Source of the DNA: Nostoc sp. ATCC 43529
GTDB lineage: Bacteria > Cyanobacteriota > Cyanobacteriia > Cyanobacteriales > Nostocaceae
Assembly: GCA_003326205.1 (NCBI GenBank)
Contig: LWTK01000074.1
Span: 248,001 to 312,000, forward strand
Direction of reading: 5' to 3'
Length of the DNA: 64,000 nt
Each line of letters begins with the position of its first letter. Position 1 is the stretch's first letter. The notes beneath the pieces were generated by a model that ran no database searches, was not told where the DNA came from, and worked only from the letters and a program-made list of their open reading frames with translations. Shown here piece after piece: positions 1 through 8,018 of the stretch. A program made the position numbers and the translations under genes.

Positions 1-108
1 CCACAAAGTCCTTTGGTGTTATGGTTGGATGAAGTGGAGTGTAGCCCATTCTGACCCTAAGTCACGCATCTTTCCTTGCTCCGCTTCTGAATTCTTCTTC
101 AATACATC

Positions 109-149
109 AAAAAACAAAATCCACCTTGATATCAAATTATCAGGTGGAC
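109..149 (-). terminator. Rho-independent terminator of the tmRNA gene
   Basis: Read on the minus strand, a TCCACCT arm and an AGGTGGA arm enclose an A/T-rich loop and are followed by a T-rich run (TTTTGTTTTTTG). It lies about 20 bases past the tmRNA 3' end, so it most likely ends that transcript. Bases 1-108 before it hold nothing I can identify. Confidence 0.75.
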
Positions 150-168
150 TTGTTATTTGTTCTATTAG

Positions 169-555
169 TGGATCCGAGCAGAGTCGAACTGCTGTCCAAA
201 TTGGGTATTGACCCCCCGCTCATTCACAGGTTTAGCCTATCTGACCCTCAAGGCGGGAATCGTTCATTATCCCGAACGTAGGATGCTCTGGTTTAATCTT
301 AGCCAGCAAGCCAACCAGAGAACGCTTGCTAGAGCATCCGTTGGGGTTTGTCCCTAGCCCTTAACGGAGTCGGACTAAAGACGCTCGAACCTGTAAGAGG
401 TGTTTTAGGCTGCTACTAGAGCTTCCCGACGAGCAAATTTTACGATGTTATTCGCATTTACTTTTGTTTTGAGCCTTTGATTTCCGAGAGATGACCCGCT
501 CTCGACCTGAATCACAGAGCAGCGTTCGCCAACCTGTCGAAACCGTGACGGACCC
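169..555 (-). ncRNA. ssrA: Transfer-messenger RNA (tmRNA)
   Basis: tmRNA rescues stalled ribosomes and tags the unfinished protein for proteolysis. On the minus strand the 5' end GGGTCCGTC is followed by the hallmark GGTTTCGACAGG. The 3' end carries a TTCGA T-loop and a CGGATCC arm that pairs with the 5' end, allowing a G-U pair, to form the alanine-tRNA-like acceptor. The internal open frame reads ANNIVKFARREALVAA followed by TAA, with a GCG resume codon. From memory the Nostoc PCC 7120 tag is ANNIVKFARKDALVAA, so this is a near match. The 3' CCA is not encoded (CTA follows the discriminator A). The molecule is about 387 nt, in one piece. Confidence 0.97.
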
Positions 556-592
556 ATGCGCTATACATATATTATAGTTTTCTGTTAAGCAA
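556..592 (-). promoter_or_regulatory. Promoter of tmRNA
   Basis: On the minus strand TTGCTT (587-592) and TATGTA (564-569) are separated by 17 bases, and the tmRNA 5' end begins 8 bases after the second box. This fits a sigma-70 type promoter. A TATAAT at 571-576 is closer to consensus but lies too far from the 5' end. Confidence 0.55.
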
Positions 593-648
593 ATGTGTCG
601 CCAGATGACAAAGAAATATTAAACTCTCATTAACCAAGCTTAACTGTT

Positions 649-1224
649 ATGAGTCAAACTACAAGCAAAGTTCGCTGGACAATTCAAGATGTTGCAGCAT
701 TACCCGATAACGAATGGATTCGTTATGAGATTATCGATGGAGAATTATTTGCGGTGCGATCGCCCCACCATAAACATCAGCACGTGATTGGATGTATCTT
801 TTCGGTGCTAAATACTTGGTCTTTAGAAACTGGTTTAGGAGAACCGTCTATTATGCCAGGGCTGATTTTTTCGGACTCTGATAATGTAGCTCCCGATGTG
901 GTGTGGGTGAGTTATGAACGGTTGGCTCAAATTCAAGATGAAGCGGGGCATTTTCACGGAGCGCCGGAACTGGTGGTGGAAGTGCTGTCAAAAGGAAAAG
1001 CTAATGAAGACCGCGATCGCTTAGCTAAATTGAAATTATATTCGGTTCAAGGAGTCCAGGAGTATTGGATTGTCGATCGCATCGCTCAAAGAATTGAAGT
1101 CTATCGACGGGAAAATGCTCAGTTAAAACTAGTTACAACATTGCTAGTAGATGATGTAATTACATCGCCATTGTTGCCTAACTTTGCCTGTGAAGTAGCA
1201 CGTCTTTTTGTGTCACGAGGTTAG
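649..1224 (+). CDS. Uma2 family protein (putative PD-(D/E)XK endonuclease)
   Basis: A 191-residue member of the Uma2 (DUF820) family, which is greatly expanded in cyanobacteria and has a restriction-endonuclease fold. Recognisable blocks are DGELF near the N terminus, APDVVWVS in the middle, PELVVEVLS with the acidic catalytic residue, KLKLY with the lysine, and the family signature EYWIVDR. Length is normal for the family. The gene starts 93 bases from the divergent tmRNA and has its own ATG. The biological role of Uma2 proteins is largely unknown; nuclease activity here is inferred from the fold. Confidence 0.88.
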   Translation: MSQTTSKVRWTIQDVAALPDNEWIRYEIIDGELFAVRSPHHKHQHVIGCIFSVLNTWSLETGLGEPSIMPGLIFSDSDNVAPDVVWVSYERLAQIQDEAGHFHGAPELVVEVLSKGKANEDRDRLAKLKLYSVQGVQEYWIVDRIAQRIEVYRRENAQLKLVTTLLVDDVITSPLLPNFACEVARLFVSRG

Positions 1225-1347
1225 CGCAAGCTTTTCCACAAGATAAGCAGCGATCGCTACTATTAAGGTTGATTTCTTCTTCATATCCAAATCATATATT
1301 GATTTTGCAGTTCGTTGGGATTCCTGAATATATTTGGAATCGCTATA

Positions 1348-1369
1348 CTTGTACAATAAACAGTACAAG
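1348..1369 (+). promoter_or_regulatory. Probable YefM-YoeB operator palindrome
   Basis: CTTGTAC (1348-1354) and GTACAAG (1363-1369) form a perfect inverted repeat with an 8-base spacer, 10 bases before the antitoxin start codon. The left arm contains TGTACA, the core motif reported for E. coli YefM-YoeB operators. This suggests autorepression by the antitoxin or the complex. NtcA is excluded because GTA and TAC are 10, not 8, bases apart. Confidence 0.6.
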
Positions 1370-1379
1370 AATGAAGTAA

Positions 1380-1634
1380 ATGAAAGTTGTGTCTTTTAGC
1401 GAAGCGAGAAATAACCTCAAGGCTGTTTTAGACCGAGTGGTGGAAGATGCCGACTACACCATCATCACTAGACGGGATGCTGAAGATGCCGTAGTGATGT
1501 CGCTAGAGTTATTCAATAGTTTGCTAGAGACTGTTCATTTACTCAAGTCTCCCGCTAATGCCACCCATTTAGAGCGTTCTATTGCTCAGTTCAAGCAGGG
1601 GAAAGTGGTGGAGCGAAATTTATTGGATGACTAG
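1380..1634 (+). CDS. yefM: Antitoxin of the Phd/YefM family
   Basis: An 84-residue antitoxin. The N terminus (KVVSFSEARNNLKAVLDRV) is the typical DNA-binding half of Phd/YefM proteins, followed by the TIITRRDAEDAVVMSLE block. The charged, probably disordered C terminus wraps the toxin in this family. It would neutralise the downstream YoeB and repress the operon through the palindrome just upstream. The ATG at 1380 was chosen because the nearby ATG at 1371 is closed at once by a stop. The 3' end overlaps the toxin start by 8 bases, which suggests translational coupling. Confidence 0.9.
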   Translation: MKVVSFSEARNNLKAVLDRVVEDADYTIITRRDAEDAVVMSLELFNSLLETVHLLKSPANATHLERSIAQFKQGKVVERNLLDD

Positions 1635-1893
1635 AAAGCTAGCATGGACAGATGAAGCTTGGAACGATTATTTATATTGGCAAGAGCAAGACAAGAAAAC
1701 ATTAAAACGAATTAACAAGCTCATTGAGCCAACAATCCGACTACCGTTTGAAGGGATCGGAAACCCAGAAGCGCTTAGAGAGAACTTAGCTGGCTTTTGG
1801 TCGCGGCGAATTGATGATACAAATCGGTTAGTTTATGCGGTGGATGACGAGTATTTAACGATTATTGCTTGTCGATACCACTATTTTGATTGA
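1627..1893 (+). CDS. yoeB: Toxin YoeB, ribosome-dependent mRNA interferase
   Basis: An 88-residue RelE-superfamily toxin that cleaves mRNA in the ribosomal A site. The YoeB pattern is clear: W7, Y15 and W18 near the N terminus, then RINKLI, NPEAL, SRRID, RLVY and the C-terminal CRYHYFD. E48, R67, H85 and Y86 correspond to the known catalytic set. The usual HRLVY is NRLVY here. The ATG at 1627 overlaps the antitoxin end; a longer frame from 1582 would run far into the antitoxin gene and is unlikely. The toxin looks intact. Confidence 0.92.
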   Translation: MTRKLAWTDEAWNDYLYWQEQDKKTLKRINKLIEPTIRLPFEGIGNPEALRENLAGFWSRRIDDTNRLVYAVDDEYLTIIACRYHYFD

Positions 1894-1904
1894 CAAATCA
1901 TCGT

Positions 1905-1958
1905 CAAAAGCAAAAATAGCTAATCGCTAGTTTTAAATTTACCAGCAATTAGCTATTT
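1905..1958 (-). terminator. Terminator of the atp operon
   Basis: On the minus strand, just past the gamma-subunit stop, AAATAGCTAATTGCTGG pairs with CTAGCGATTAGCTATTT (17 base pairs including two G-U) and is followed by TTGCTTTTG. The long stem and T-rich tail fit a rho-independent terminator. In the other direction it may also stop yoeB transcription, though the tail is poorer on that strand. Confidence 0.75.
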
Positions 1959-1983
1959 GTGATGGGTAGCAAGTGGCTAGTCC

Positions 1984-2931
1984 CTAAGTTAATGCTTCAG
2001 CACCACCCACAACTTCAAGGAGTTCTTGGGTAATTGCTGCTTGTCGGGCTTTGTTGTAAGACAGAGTGAGAGTGTTAATCAATTCACCAGCGTTATCACT
2101 GGCATTACTCATAGCTGTCATCCGGGCTGCTAGTTCGCTAGCTGCCGATTCTTGCAGCGCTCGTAATAGCTGGTTACTCAGATACAGAGGCAACAAAGAA
2201 TCGAGAATCTGTAGCGGATCTTGCTCGAAAATCATGTCAGGAGCCAATAGCCGCACTTGCTTGGTGACTTTCTCGCGTTCAACTTGAAATTGACCGCCAC
2301 GGGTTGTTAAGCGGAAGATTTCGTCGTCGCCTGTTTCTAGACCTTGGGCATCTAGAGGTAGCAGAGTTTGTACTACAGGCCGGGAGCTAACCAAGGAAAC
2401 GAATCTGGTGTAGATTAATTCAACGCGGTCTACTTCTTCTGAAAGGAACAAAGAAAGTAGTTGGTCAGCAATTTGAGTAGCTTCGGCTGCTGTGGGAATT
2501 TGCTCTAAGCCGCTGTAGGTAGAATCAATGGGTTGATTGCGGCGTTGAAAGTACTGCGTGGCTTTACGTCCGACAATCACAAATTGATAGTCTACACCTT
2601 CTGCCTTGAGTTCCTTAGCACGGTTTTCTGCACGACGAATAACGTTAGTGTTATAGCCGCCGCATAGACCCCGATCGCCAGAGACGACCAAAAGTGCCAC
2701 GGACTTAACTTGGCGTTTTCTCAATAGTGGGAGGTTTGCTTCTTCAAACCGCAGACGAGTTTGCAAACCATACAATACTTGTGCCAAGCGATCGGCGAAG
2801 GGGCGAGTTGCTAGCACTTGTTCTTGTGCCCGACGCACCCTAGCTGCCGCAACTAGCCGCATGGCTTCTGTAATTTTTTTGGTGTTTTTGACCGACTGAA
2901 TGCGATCGCGTATTGCTTTAAGATTGGCCAT
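1984..2931 (-). CDS. atpC: ATP synthase F1 subunit gamma
   Basis: A 315-residue gamma subunit, the rotating central stalk of F1. The N-terminal helix (MANLKAIRDRIQSVKNTKKITEAMRLVAAARVRR in part) and the C-terminal TLSYNKARQAAITQELLEVVGGAEAL block are diagnostic. Residues around 195-230 form the extra segment found in cyanobacterial and plastid gamma; it has no cysteine pair, so the plant-type thiol switch is absent, as is usual in cyanobacteria. It is the last gene of the atp operon, with a strong terminator downstream. Length is normal. Confidence 0.97.
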   Translation of the reverse strand: MANLKAIRDRIQSVKNTKKITEAMRLVAAARVRRAQEQVLATRPFADRLAQVLYGLQTRLRFEEANLPLLRKRQVKSVALLVVSGDRGLCGGYNTNVIRRAENRAKELKAEGVDYQFVIVGRKATQYFQRRNQPIDSTYSGLEQIPTAAEATQIADQLLSLFLSEEVDRVELIYTRFVSLVSSRPVVQTLLPLDAQGLETGDDEIFRLTTRGGQFQVEREKVTKQVRLLAPDMIFEQDPLQILDSLLPLYLSNQLLRALQESAASELAARMTAMSNASDNAGELINTLTLSYNKARQAAITQELLEVVGGAEALT

Positions 2932-2937
2932 GTTCCG

Positions 2938-3069
2938 ATTTTAGATTTTAGATTTTAGATTTTAGATTTGGAATTTCGGATTTTAGATTTAATCCAAAAT
3001 CCAAAATCCATCTTGAAAAGCTTCTCTCGGAGGAGATCTCCGCTCAAACTTTTCGCAAAATCCAAAATT
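2938..3069. repeat. Heptad repeats and hairpin between atpA and atpC
   Basis: ATTTTAG-type heptamers are repeated several times (2938-2964), then appear in inverted form as AATCCAA units (2990-3010 and 3058-3068). Between them CGGAG-GAGAT-CTCCG forms a small hairpin (3029-3043). Short tandem heptanucleotide repeats of this kind are a known feature of heterocystous cyanobacteria. The inverted arms could fold in the operon mRNA. Confidence 0.7.
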
Positions 3070-3070
3070 G

Positions 3071-4591
3071 TTACGCTGTTGCTTTGAAGGTCTTTTTGTA
3101 TTCGGTGAGTGCTTCCTTCAAGGCAGCTTCTTCTGTGTCACCTAATGCTTTGGAGGCTTGTACTCCTTGTACGTACTGGGTTTTACCAGTTTTTAAGTAC
3201 TCTCGTAGACCTTGGGTAAAGACAGTAACTTTATCTACAGGTATATCATCTAAGTAACCGTTAATACCTGCATAGAGAATTGCTACTTGCTCGTATACCG
3301 ACAGAGGAGCGTTTTGGGGTTGCTTGAGTAATTCCCGCAAACGTTGACCCCGTGCCAACTGGTCTTGAGTGGCTTTATCTAAGTCAGAAGCAAATTGCGC
3401 GAAGGCTTGCAGGTCGTCAAATTGGGCTAGTTCCAATTTAATTTTACCGGCAACTTTCTTCATTGCCTTGGTTTGAGCCGCAGAACCTACGCGGGATACG
3501 GAAATACCGGGGTTTACTGCGGGGCGGATACCAGCGTTGAACAAGTCAGAAGACAAGAATATCTGACCGTCGGTAATGGAAATTACGTTGGTGGGGATGT
3601 ATGCCGAAACGTCACCAGCTTGGGTTTCGATGATTGGTAGGGCGGTCATGCTGCCTTTACCTAATTCATCGCTGAGCTTAGCTGCACGTTCTAGCAAGCG
3701 GGAGTGGATGTAAAATACATCACCAGGGTAAGCTTCCCGTCCGGGTGGACGGCGCAGCAGCAAGGACATTTGCCGATAGGCTTGGGCTTGCTTGGAGAGG
3801 TCATCATAAACTACCAGGGTAGCTTTGCCTTTGTACATGAAGTACTCAGCGATGGTTGCGCCTGTGTAGGGAGCTAGGTATTGCAAGGTTGCTGGGTCAC
3901 TAGCGTTAGCGGCTACGACGACGGTGTAATCCATCGCGCCCTTTTCTTGCAATGTTTGGACTACGTTGGCGACGGTGGAAGCTTTTTGACCAACTGCAAC
4001 GTAGACACAAACTACATCTTCTTCTTTTTGGTTGATGATGGTGTCAATAGCGATCGCAGTTTTACCGGTTTGGCGGTCACCAATAATCAATTCCCGCTGC
4101 CCACGACCGATGGGAATCATTGAGTCAATAGCTGTAATACCCGTTTGCATGGGTTCGTGTACAGATCGACGGGCAATAATACCAGGTGCTGGAGATTCAA
4201 TCAAACGGCTTTCTGTGGTCTTGATGTCTCCCTTGCCATCAATGGGAACACCCAAGGCATTTACAACTCGTCCAATTAAGGCTTCTCCTACAGGTACCTG
4301 GGCAATTCTACCAGTAGCAGTTACAGAGCTACCTTCTTGAATTTCCAGACCTTCACCCATTAGTACCGCGCCCACGTTGTCTTCTTCCAAGTTTTGGGCG
4401 ATACCAACTGTACCATCTTCAAATTCCAAAAGTTCCCCAGCCATAGCCTTTTCCAGACCATAGATCCGGGCAATACCGTCACCCACTTGCAGGACAGTAC
4501 CGACGTTAGCAACTTTGACTTCTTGGTCGTATTGCTCGATTTGTTGTTGGATAATACTGCTGATTTCGTCTGGTCTAATTGATATGCTCAT
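3071..4591 (-). CDS. atpA: ATP synthase F1 subunit alpha
   Basis: A 506-residue alpha subunit, the regulatory nucleotide-binding half of the F1 head. The P-loop GDRQTGKT is at residues 171-178. The family signature PAVNPGISVSRVGSAAQ (around 365-380) and the N-terminal RPDEISSIIQQQIEQY helix, which contacts delta, are present. It sits in the usual place between delta and gamma. Length is typical and the start is clear. Confidence 0.98.
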   Translation of the reverse strand: MSISIRPDEISSIIQQQIEQYDQEVKVANVGTVLQVGDGIARIYGLEKAMAGELLEFEDGTVGIAQNLEEDNVGAVLMGEGLEIQEGSSVTATGRIAQVPVGEALIGRVVNALGVPIDGKGDIKTTESRLIESPAPGIIARRSVHEPMQTGITAIDSMIPIGRGQRELIIGDRQTGKTAIAIDTIINQKEEDVVCVYVAVGQKASTVANVVQTLQEKGAMDYTVVVAANASDPATLQYLAPYTGATIAEYFMYKGKATLVVYDDLSKQAQAYRQMSLLLRRPPGREAYPGDVFYIHSRLLERAAKLSDELGKGSMTALPIIETQAGDVSAYIPTNVISITDGQIFLSSDLFNAGIRPAVNPGISVSRVGSAAQTKAMKKVAGKIKLELAQFDDLQAFAQFASDLDKATQDQLARGQRLRELLKQPQNAPLSVYEQVAILYAGINGYLDDIPVDKVTVFTQGLREYLKTGKTQYVQGVQASKALGDTEEAALKEALTEYKKTFKATA

Positions 4592-4631
4592 GTGTCTATC
4601 TTTTTTGCTTTCGAGACGGAAGAAGTAATTT

Positions 4632-4816
4632 TAGTTAGGAGTTGAGAGTTAGGAGTGATGAGTCAAAAGTTATGAGTCAAGAGTGATGAGTTAAAAAAGC
4701 AAAGATTAAAAGTTAAAAGTCAAAATAAATTACTGTTTACTTAACTCCTAACTCCTAACTCCTAACTCCTAACTCCTAACTCCTAACTCCTAACTCCTAA
4801 CTCCTAACTCCTAACT
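4632..4816. repeat. TAACTCC heptad array with an opposing arm, inside the atp operon
   Basis: Ten exact TAACTCC copies in tandem occupy 4742-4811, plus a partial eleventh. About 90 bases away (4632-4660) the complement, GTTAGGAG-like units, appears, so the transcript can pair with itself. This is a short tandem repeat locus typical of Nostocales; copy number is likely to vary between strains. It fills most of the delta-alpha intergenic gap. Confidence 0.9.
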
Positions 4817-4818
4817 TT

Positions 4819-5373
4819 CTAGCCACTAGTTAAGCGCAATGAAAGGCGGCGCAGCTGACCCCGGATGCTGGCGTCAATTACTTGGGAGCCGACTTTAATA
4901 ATCACACCACCAATTAATTCGCCGTCTACTTTGGTTTCCAGTTCGACTTGGCGAGCATTAGTGATGGCAATCACTTTTTCTCTAATTGCTTGCTGTTGAG
5001 CTTCTGTGAGGGGAACGGCTGAAGTTACTTCCGCTAATACGGTTTGGTTCAGCTGCCGCAACAGCGCTAGATATTGCTGTAAAATCGGTTCCAAGAAGGC
5101 AATGCGCCGCTTATCTACGAGTACCAGCAAGAAATTGCGTAAGTAGGGATTACCGCCTTCACCGACTACTTGTCTGATGAGAGATTTTTTGTTCTCAGGC
5201 TGAATAAATGGGTTGCCCAAGAAGTTTTGTAGCTCTTTGTTTGTTGAGAGCAGGCCGAGGAGAGTACGCGCATCTTCTCCGAACTCTTCTGTCAAATTTT
5301 TCGATTGCGCTATTGACAAAAGTGCCTGTGCATAGGGTTGGGCTATTTCGACGAATGCAACTTGACTTGTCAT
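4819..5373 (-). CDS. atpD: ATP synthase F1 subunit delta
   Basis: A 184-residue delta (OSCP-type) subunit linking the peripheral stalk to the top of F1. Typical blocks are IAQPYAQALLSIAQ at the N terminus, LRNFLLVLVDKRR in the middle and IIKVGSQVIDASIRGQLRRL near the C terminus. Its ATG overlaps the stop of the b gene by four bases (ATGA), indicating translational coupling. In cyanobacterial naming this gene is atpD; in E. coli it is atpH. Confidence 0.96.
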   Translation of the reverse strand: MTSQVAFVEIAQPYAQALLSIAQSKNLTEEFGEDARTLLGLLSTNKELQNFLGNPFIQPENKKSLIRQVVGEGGNPYLRNFLLVLVDKRRIAFLEPILQQYLALLRQLNQTVLAEVTSAVPLTEAQQQAIREKVIAITNARQVELETKVDGELIGGVIIKVGSQVIDASIRGQLRRLSLRLTSG

Positions 5374-5942
5374 ACTCTGCCTCCCAATTGTGCGATGCTG
5401 CGGTCAATTAAATTTTGTTGAGCATCGTCAGCAATTCCGCCTTTGAGTTGCGACTCGACTCTTTGTAATGCTAGTGTAGCTACCCTCTGCCGCAGTTGGG
5501 CGATCGCTCGCTCTTGTTCGGTGTTTAAATCCGCTGCTGCCGTTTGTTTCAAGCGTTCTACGTCTTGTGCCGCCTTCGCCAATAAAGCTTCTTTCGCTTT
5601 TTGGGCGTTTTCTTGGGCAGATTTACGGATGCGTTCTGCCTCTGCTTGAGCTTCGGTTAACTGCTTTTGCGCTTGGGATAGGGCAACCTTGGCCTCTTTT
5701 AAGCGCCCTTCTGCTTCCTGAATGGCGGTGGCAATATTGGATTGTCGCTCGTTCAGGATATTGCTTAAAACTTTACGTCCGAAGTAGAATAATATGCCAA
5801 CCAGAATCGCTAGATTGATTAGATTGGTTTCTAATATGTCTAGATTTAGACCGAAACCACCTTCTGCTGCGCCTTCTGCCAATTCAGAGCCAACAGCGTT
5901 CGCTTCTGCGGCAAGTAATAAGAATGTGCCCATGATACCCAT
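5370..5942 (-). CDS. atpF: ATP synthase F0 subunit b
   Basis: A 190-residue subunit b: one transmembrane helix (around 36-55, NLINLAILVGILFYFGRKV) followed by a long charged coiled coil that forms the peripheral stalk with b'. The C-terminal QQNLIDRSIAQLGG is typical. A second ATG three codons in (5933) matches the start of homologues I remember (MGTFLLL) and may be the true one. The gene overlaps delta by four bases. Confidence 0.95.
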   Translation of the reverse strand: MGIMGTFLLLAAEANAVGSELAEGAAEGGFGLNLDILETNLINLAILVGILFYFGRKVLSNILNERQSNIATAIQEAEGRLKEAKVALSQAQKQLTEAQAEAERIRKSAQENAQKAKEALLAKAAQDVERLKQTAAADLNTEQERAIAQLRQRVATLALQRVESQLKGGIADDAQQNLIDRSIAQLGGRV

Positions 5943-6127
5943 CTACAAGTGCGCTGCTTGCTAGTACGTTCGTGTTTTCCGCTAAGGGAATTAACTAAAT
6001 AAATCCTGAAGGGAAATCAAGTATCTTTATCCCGAAGGAAAAAAGTGCCTTTTTTTGACACTTAATTTAGCGCTCTGGAACTGATGCCCAGCTGCGCTTA
6101 TGCTGACACAGGACTAGTCCTGCAAAG

Positions 6128-6559
6128 TTATCTAACTACAGGTTGTCCCAATAGTTTTTCTAGAATCTGTCTGCTTAGAGCATCAACTCGTTGCTCTAAG
6201 GTACGTAAAGCTTCCTGCTTTTGTTGTTCTATTTCAATAGCAGCTTGTTCTCGTTGAGACTGAGCTTCTCTTTGTGCCTCAGCGATTTTTTCGGCGGTAA
6301 TTTTCTTAGCTTCTACTTGAGCTGCTTCTACAATAGCTTGCGATTGTCTGCGAGCATCTGCGAGCTGCTGCTCGTATTCTGCGGCTAACCGCTCGGCTTT
6401 TGCCAAGCTTTCCTTTGCCTCAAGGGTATTCGTTCGGATGTAATTATCGCGATCGTCTAGTACCTTGGTGAGTGGCTTATAGAAAATTACATTCAACAAA
6501 GCTGCCAATAGCAGGAACTGCAATGCCATGAAGGGCAAGGTAGCATCGAAATCAAACAT
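6128..6559 (-). CDS. atpG: ATP synthase F0 subunit b'
   Basis: The second, diverged b-type subunit found only in photosynthetic bacteria. It begins MFDFDATLPFMALQ, has one membrane helix (about 12-30) and then a coiled coil to residue 143. The ATG at 6559 is preceded by a strong AGAGGAGAG ribosome-binding site. A TTG 27 bases further upstream could extend the frame but has no such site, so I prefer 6559. It pairs with subunit b to form the heterodimeric stalk. Confidence 0.95.
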   Translation of the reverse strand: MFDFDATLPFMALQFLLLAALLNVIFYKPLTKVLDDRDNYIRTNTLEAKESLAKAERLAAEYEQQLADARRQSQAIVEAAQVEAKKITAEKIAEAQREAQSQREQAAIEIEQQKQEALRTLEQRVDALSRQILEKLLGQPVVR

Positions 6560-6732
6560 TTCTCTCCTCTTTGGCTGGAGTAGCAATTTTCATGGCCAGC
6601 AAAATCATCCAACCTTTGATATTTTTTTTCGAGACCCATACTCAACAAGGGTCAATGAATAAATACCCAATACCTCCTAGATTGTAGAGGCGTGATGGTT
6701 CACGTCTCCACACTCAGAATAACTTTGAGGTC

Positions 6733-6981
6733 TTATGCTGAGAAGGGGTTAGCAAACAGCAGCACTAGAGCAATAACCAGACCGTAAATGGTCAGGGATT
6801 CCATGAACGCCAAGGTTAATAGCAGAGTACCGCGAATTTTTCCTTCTGCTTCTGGTTGACGGGCAATACCTTCTACTGCTTGTCCAGCAGCGTTACCTTG
6901 ACCGATACCAGGACCAATTGCAGCTAAACCGATTGCTAGAGCAGCAGCTAGAACTGAAGCAGCAGAAACTAATGGATCCAT
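6733..6981 (-). CDS. atpH: ATP synthase F0 subunit c (proton ring)
   Basis: An 82-residue hairpin of two membrane helices that forms the rotating c-ring. The polar loop ARQPEAEGKIRG (40-51) contacts F1, and the proton-carrying glutamate is E61 in LAFMESLTIYG. Cyanobacterial c subunits are usually 81-82 residues, as here. It lies between subunit a and b' as expected. Confidence 0.98.
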   Translation of the reverse strand: MDPLVSAASVLAAALAIGLAAIGPGIGQGNAAGQAVEGIARQPEAEGKIRGTLLLTLAFMESLTIYGLVIALVLLFANPFSA

Positions 6982-7129
6982 TTTGATTTTCCTTGGTTGA
7001 TTACAGAACTAACAAAAGTAACTTAACGACTAGAAACGTGGTTTCCACGCTGCACCGGGTTCTCACTAATCGCGCTTTGCGATGTTTTGAGCGCATACCG
7101 CTCTTGGAACTGTGCTATCAACTGAGAAG

Positions 7130-7190
7130 CTTAACAGTTATCAGTTATCAGTTGTCAGTTGCGCCGCAAGCTTGATAACTGTTAACTGTT
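7130..7190. repeat. CAGTTAT-type heptads between the a and c genes
   Basis: CAGTTAT, CAGTTAT, CAGTTGT and CAGTTGC follow one another (7138-7165), and AACTGTTAACTG at 7178-7191 can pair back with them. This is a short degenerate tandem repeat similar in style to the other heptad arrays of the operon. The rest of the 217-base gap shows nothing specific. Confidence 0.55.
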
Positions 7191-7198
7191 TACTGAAT

Positions 7199-7960
7199 TT
7201 AATGCTCCTCATGCTCTTCTCCACCATGTCCCTCCATTGCCTCATGTATGTATGCTCCGGCTAGGGTGGCAAAAACCAGGGCTTGGATGGCACTGGTAAA
7301 TAAACCCAAGGCCATTACAGGCAGAGGTATGAATAGAGGAACTAGCAGAACCAGCACCGCTACTACCAATTCGTCCGCTAATATATTCCCAAATAGACGG
7401 AAGCTTAGGGAGAGGGGCTTAGTAAAATCTTCTAGGATTGCGATCGGCAACAGTACGGGTGTTGGCTCTATATATTTCTTAAAGTAGCCCAGACCCCGTT
7501 TGCTAAAACCCGCATAAAAATACGCTAAGGACGTTAGCAGTGCCAATGCAACAGTCGTATTGATGTCATTGGTGGGAGCTGCCAATTCACCCGAAGGTAG
7601 CTTAATCAGCTTCCAGGGAATTAGCGCACCAGACCAGTTCGATACGAAAATAAACAAGAATAAAGTACCAATAAATGGCACCCAAGGGCGGTACTCTTTC
7701 TCACCAAGTTGGTTTTTTGCCAGATCTCGAATAAACTCTAAGGCATATTCCATCAAATTTTGGATACCCTTAGGAATTCTCTGGGCGTTGCGAGTAGCAG
7801 CTATTGAAGCCACTACTAAAATGCTAATCACAAACCATGAGGTGAGAAAAACTTGCCCATGAATTTTAAGATTGCCCAACTGCCAGTAGAAATGATGACC
7901 TACTTCTAATTCGGCGAGGGGAAAAGAATTAAAGGCGTTTAAGACACTAAGCATTTGCAT
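7199..7960 (-). CDS. atpB: ATP synthase F0 subunit a
   Basis: A 253-residue membrane protein providing the two proton half-channels. The essential arginine is R188 in KPLSLSFRLFGNILADE, and the last helices (ALGLFTSAIQALVFATLAGAYIHEA) form the channel with the c-ring. The histidine- and glutamate-rich tail (EGHGGEEHEEH) is common in cyanobacteria. The gene is called atpI in some cyanobacterial maps. Upstream, after a 58-base gap, is atp1. Confidence 0.97.
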   Translation of the reverse strand: MQMLSVLNAFNSFPLAELEVGHHFYWQLGNLKIHGQVFLTSWFVISILVVASIAATRNAQRIPKGIQNLMEYALEFIRDLAKNQLGEKEYRPWVPFIGTLFLFIFVSNWSGALIPWKLIKLPSGELAAPTNDINTTVALALLTSLAYFYAGFSKRGLGYFKKYIEPTPVLLPIAILEDFTKPLSLSFRLFGNILADELVVAVLVLLVPLFIPLPVMALGLFTSAIQALVFATLAGAYIHEAMEGHGGEEHEEH

Positions 7961-8018
7961 TCTTCAAGCATTTTCCCCAACTAGCGAGGATGGGAGTATT
8001 CTTTGTGAGCCTGACTTT

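Noticed and set aside
29..211. 60-codon frame at the left edge
   Set aside because: It overlaps the tmRNA 3' end and terminator on the other strand and shows no protein-like pattern.
1351..1366. NtcA site before yefM
   Set aside because: GTA and TAC are separated by 10 bases rather than the 8 required.
4032..4340. Long plus-strand frames across atpA and other atp genes
   Set aside because: They are shadows of highly conserved minus-strand subunit genes.
4742..4811. CRISPR array
   Set aside because: The units are 7 bases in direct tandem without spacers; this is a simple heptad repeat. No array with spacers exists in the window.
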